From Microcaldota archaeon (GTDB lineage: Archaea > Micrarchaeota > Micrarchaeia > Burarchaeales > Fermentimicrarchaeaceae), in the NCBI GenBank assembly GCA_013425405.1, contig JACCLF010000013.1, positions 1 through 36,518 on the forward strand: a DNA stretch of 36,518 nt. The letters run 5' to 3'. Made by a program: the position numbers and the translations under genes. The notes beneath the pieces are model-generated. The model was given only the letters and a program-made list of their open reading frames with translations. It searched no databases and was not told the origin of the DNA. Positions 33,514 to 36,518 of the stretch are shown piece by piece; position 1 is the first letter of the stretch, and each line of letters opens with the position of its first letter.

Positions 33514-35709
33514 ATGAGCAAATTTAAACGGGTTGGGCCTATGGGTGGAGCCATTGCAGAGAAGTCAAAAGACGATGAAAAGAAGTCACGTCAGGAGGAG
33601 TTCAGCAAACTGCACATTAAGGAGGGTAACTGGGAGGCTGGGGAGGAGAAGGAGCTTCTGAAAAAAATAAGGGAAAAGCACGGTTTCTTCCACATACGTT
33701 TTTCAGATAGGGAGATGCTGGTTCGTAGAAGACTCCGTGAAATGCCTGAAGAAGACAGAATTCCCGTGATGAGGATGGCCGCATATCTATGCGAGTGTTC
33801 GCCTTCTTACTCCTTTGGTGCTATTCATGCAATTTTCTCAGATAAATCCAATCCTGCTAAGCATATAAAGAATCTTTATGATAATGCAAGGAAACTAATG
33901 GACGCAGGGGTTGACCCATCGTTTGCTTGCGTATTTGCGAATGGCAGCAACCTTCAGCATATCGATGATTTTGCGAAGGTTAATGAGATTCTAAAAGGCG
34001 AAATCCTAAAGGGAACGGTCCAAGGCCATAGGCTGAATAGTTTAAGCCAAGAACAGATTGCCGCTCTGGCTGAAACCGCCACCAAGGTAGGGAATGACAG
34101 GATAAAGCTTGTGGTGCAGAACGTCGAAGAGAATTTCAGGATGGGCTTGGAGATGCTGAGCAAACTCCTCATCTGTCTGCATGGAGCCGATAGGGAGACA
34201 ACTGAAATCTGGCTGGACCGATTAGAGGATTTGCGCAAGACATATGAACAGAAAGGGTCCAGAGCAACCAGAAAATTAGCCAAAACCATAGGAACTTGGG
34301 AGCAGCCTAGTGGTAGTCTTAGACGTAGTTTGAAGGAGTTGAAAGAGCTAATGGAGTGGAGAAAGGTTGATATAAATATAAAAAAAATTGAAGGAGGACC
34401 AGAACATGCCAAGGAACTAATAGACGCAACTGTTCTAACTTTCAGAAGAAAATCGTCTGACGAACTATTCAAAGATCAAGCACGTTTAATTGAGGAAAGA
34501 GGAAATCTGCAGGGAGTTGAAAAGAAAGCATTTGACATATGGTTTTTCTTCAACGCTGGGGCAGCACCGAACAGTGCCGCATACCTTGCATTAAACGATC
34601 CGAATGCCGACACAATATTCAAAAAGCTTGTCTCTGTTTTCGAAAAGTACGGTGATGACGAAAATACTAGAATTGTCTGCAATGCTAATTTTGAAAATAA
34701 GAATATGCTCTGGCTTGATAACTTTTCATCTACAATGACTGACTGGTACAATAATAAATTACTTTTGTCGAGGGTGGGCTTTAGCTGCCGCAGTGATGAT
34801 GATCTTCCTCTTGCCAGAAGGATTCTCAAAGCGACGGAGCAACACAATCATCTCCAAATTGAAATACTAGGTGTTATTTCAGAGAATTTCAAGGGTAGCG
34901 ATGAAAAACGGATGAAATTCTGGATTGACCGGTTCGAGGACTTGTATAAGATTTCTGATATAAAATATCCGGAGCCTCTTAAAATTGTCGAGAGAGTACT
35001 AGAAGTCGTGAAGAACGATGAACAGCTGAGGACTTTCCAGGAAACTTTCAATGCGGTTAAAGATGAAATGCTATCCTGTTTATCGGAATGCTTAAGAGAG
35101 GGCGGGAGGTGGAAATATGAGGTGTTCGCTGGGAAGGATAATAAAACTTTGAAAACCCCGAGCGGGGTCTATATCGGCAGCTATCATAACACTAAAGTGA
35201 ATGGCTTCCTCCCAGGTCACCTATCCCTAAAAGAAAATGCAGAAGAAATGATACCCTTCGGAGACAAATATGAATTGACACATAAAATACGAGACTCATC
35301 CTCTAGCAGTGAGCGTAGGGAACGTTATGAGGAGTTTCAGCGTTTCATCGGATATAAAACTGAAGAGATTGGAGAGTTGGTGCGGGGTGATCAGATGCGT
35401 GACAGCCATACAAATTATCATACGGTGTATATTCCAATTTATGAGACATACTATAGCGATACACCTGAAGTGTATTATGAGACAATGTATGACAAGAGGA
35501 AATTTTTTATATATCTGAATATAAATGATAATTTCGGACCACTCTTCACAAAGGAGTTTTTTGAGCTTTTCATAAAGGATGCGCCGCTGGAAGAAAGACT
35601 TAAAGCCATTAGAGAAGAACTTGCGGAGTTCGAAAAGAAATTTAAATCAGTGGAGAGGAATGCTGAAATTTTGCTAAATTACCAATACAACCCTCATCCT
35701 AATAAGTGA
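33514..35709 (+). CDS. 731-aa protein of unknown function with helical repeats
   Basis: Long ORF with internal similarity (TEIWLDRLEDLRKTYEQ vs MKFWIDRFEDLYKISDI). Alternative start possible at 33541. Confidence 0.7.
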   Translation: MSKFKRVGPMGGAIAEKSKDDEKKSRQEEFSKLHIKEGNWEAGEEKELLKKIREKHGFFHIRFSDREMLVRRRLREMPEEDRIPVMRMAAYLCECSPSYSFGAIHAIFSDKSNPAKHIKNLYDNARKLMDAGVDPSFACVFANGSNLQHIDDFAKVNEILKGEILKGTVQGHRLNSLSQEQIAALAETATKVGNDRIKLVVQNVEENFRMGLEMLSKLLICLHGADRETTEIWLDRLEDLRKTYEQKGSRATRKLAKTIGTWEQPSGSLRRSLKELKELMEWRKVDINIKKIEGGPEHAKELIDATVLTFRRKSSDELFKDQARLIEERGNLQGVEKKAFDIWFFFNAGAAPNSAAYLALNDPNADTIFKKLVSVFEKYGDDENTRIVCNANFENKNMLWLDNFSSTMTDWYNNKLLLSRVGFSCRSDDDLPLARRILKATEQHNHLQIEILGVISENFKGSDEKRMKFWIDRFEDLYKISDIKYPEPLKIVERVLEVVKNDEQLRTFQETFNAVKDEMLSCLSECLREGGRWKYEVFAGKDNKTLKTPSGVYIGSYHNTKVNGFLPGHLSLKENAEEMIPFGDKYELTHKIRDSSSSSERRERYEEFQRFIGYKTEEIGELVRGDQMRDSHTNYHTVYIPIYETYYSDTPEVYYETMYDKRKFFIYLNINDNFGPLFTKEFFELFIKDAPLEERLKAIREELAEFEKKFKSVERNAEILLNYQYNPHPNK

Positions 35710-35821
35710 TTATCCTGCAGTAAACTGTCTTAAAAAAGATATTTGGGGTAATCCTGAAACAGCTAGTTCATTCAGACAACCGGCATCATCTAGGTTTTAT
35801 TCTCGGAAGAAATTCTCCTAG

Positions 35822-36019
35822 CTACTCTACTGGTATGCTCTCCGCCTTGGGCTTGATTTTCTCCAGCCCCTCTTTCATCCTCTGCTCAGAAATTTCAGCT
35901 TTATGCCTATGAAAAACTTCGCTTGCCGGTTCTCTTCCAAATTCCTTCACCAGCGGCAATTTTTCCACGAATTTGTCTTCAGGCAGCCCTTTCCCTTTCA
36001 GGTAGGCTTTCATTTTCAA
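35822..36019 (-). CDS. Small basic protein (65 aa), unknown
   Basis: MKMKAYLKGKGLPEDKFVEKLPLVKEFGREPASEVFHRHKAEISEQRMKEGLEKIKPKAESIPVE; isolated ORF. Confidence 0.35.
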   Translation of the reverse strand: MKMKAYLKGKGLPEDKFVEKLPLVKEFGREPASEVFHRHKAEISEQRMKEGLEKIKPKAESIPVE

Positions 36020-36217
36020 TTATAAGAAGGGAAGTCAAGGTCACAGCACGTTTCAACTATCATCGCAGGGAATAATTCTCTTATTACTCGGCAGTTTAAA
36101 TATATCTCATAATTCTTAGCGTGGAAAGATGGTACTAACTGCATATTGAGCATTAATATAGATACAAAATGCATTGAGAACCAGAAAATGTGTGAAAAAA
36201 CAAAGCAAGGAACCTAA

Positions 36218-36304
36218 CTAATCTTCCTCCTCTTCCTCATCTAGGTCTTCTTCATCCCACTCCTCATCTTCATCATCATCTTCGTCCTCGTCCAAGTAAA
36301 TCAC
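36218..36304 (-). CDS. Possible 28-aa ultra-acidic microprotein (GTG start)
   Basis: Reverse frame reads (V/M)IYLDEDEDDDEDEEWDEEDLDEEEEED*; only composition supports it. Confidence 0.25.
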   Translation of the reverse strand: MIYLDEDEDDDEDEEWDEEDLDEEEEED

Positions 36305-36466
36305 CCCGTGGGCTGAAATATTGCTTGTTGATTAACTACTGAAAGCTTATATACTTTTCGTTCTTGTAGGCTTTGCACTGCTGTGGTGACTAATTCTCCT
36401 CTGTAGGAATCTTTTTCTACTCTAGACTATAAACTCTTCCCTTGGAGGTGCAAAAGAGGTGCCTCC

Positions 36467-36518
36467 ATGGAGAAGAAAAGGGACTGGAAGAAGTATGAAA
36501 AGGAACTCAGGAAAAGAA
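36467..36518 (+). CDS. 5' end of an ORF (MEKKRDWKKYEKELRKR...) truncated by window; possibly a transposase
   Basis: GGAGGTG Shine-Dalgarno then ATG; RDWKKY near the N-terminus recalls the start of some DDE (IS5-like) transposases. Confidence 0.3.
   Translation, partial: MEKKRDWKKYEKELRKR

Noticed and set aside
35400-35440. HTNYH in the 731-aa protein as a possible HUH relaxase motif
   Set aside because: Spacing does not fit HUH, and no catalytic Tyr context or second motif was found.

Overview
The window looks archaeal (GGTGRT-type Shine-Dalgarno sites, TATA-like promoters, HerA/VirB4-type ATPases, archaeal-style S/T/N-rich surface proteins). Lineage cannot be fixed from the sequence alone. 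About 31 kb is one co-directional, tightly packed cluster that reads as an archaeal type IV secretion / Ced-Ted-like apparatus. In order it has: a VirB2/CedA1-like hydrophobic pilin candidate (195-542); SIX tandem divergent paralogs of a polytopic membrane protein (732-6915) sharing three motifs (WAKxExYQA; lfPxGilLRxFpxtRxaGGxLIAxxxGxxxxYP; a C-terminal LGgd...gL..lI box), which are VirB6/CedA-like candidates; two tandem paralogs with a TM hairpin plus a soluble domain resembling the VirB4 N-terminal domain (6931-8562); a compact VirB4/CedB-like ATPase lacking a large N-terminal domain (8573-10102); a stand-alone 99-aa copy of that ATPase's C-terminal helical domain (10105-10404); a Zn-ribbon membrane protein; a wHTH-like coiled-coil protein; a bitopic 802-aa protein with a large ectodomain; a 3522-aa giant surface protein with tandem dockerin/EF-hand-like modules, a propeller-like region and triplicated Cys-paired domains; and a 1758-aa membrane-anchored charged coiled-coil protein. 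Two small helical proteins follow. A second HerA/VirB4-like ATPase (31053-32255) and small Zn-ribbon/acidic proteins lie on the opposite strand. The right end holds a structured ~430-bp intergenic region, a 731-aa orphan protein and a truncated ORF that may be a transposase start. No relaxase, rRNA, tRNA or CRISPR array was recognised. Functional names are family-level inferences from motifs; no database search was possible.
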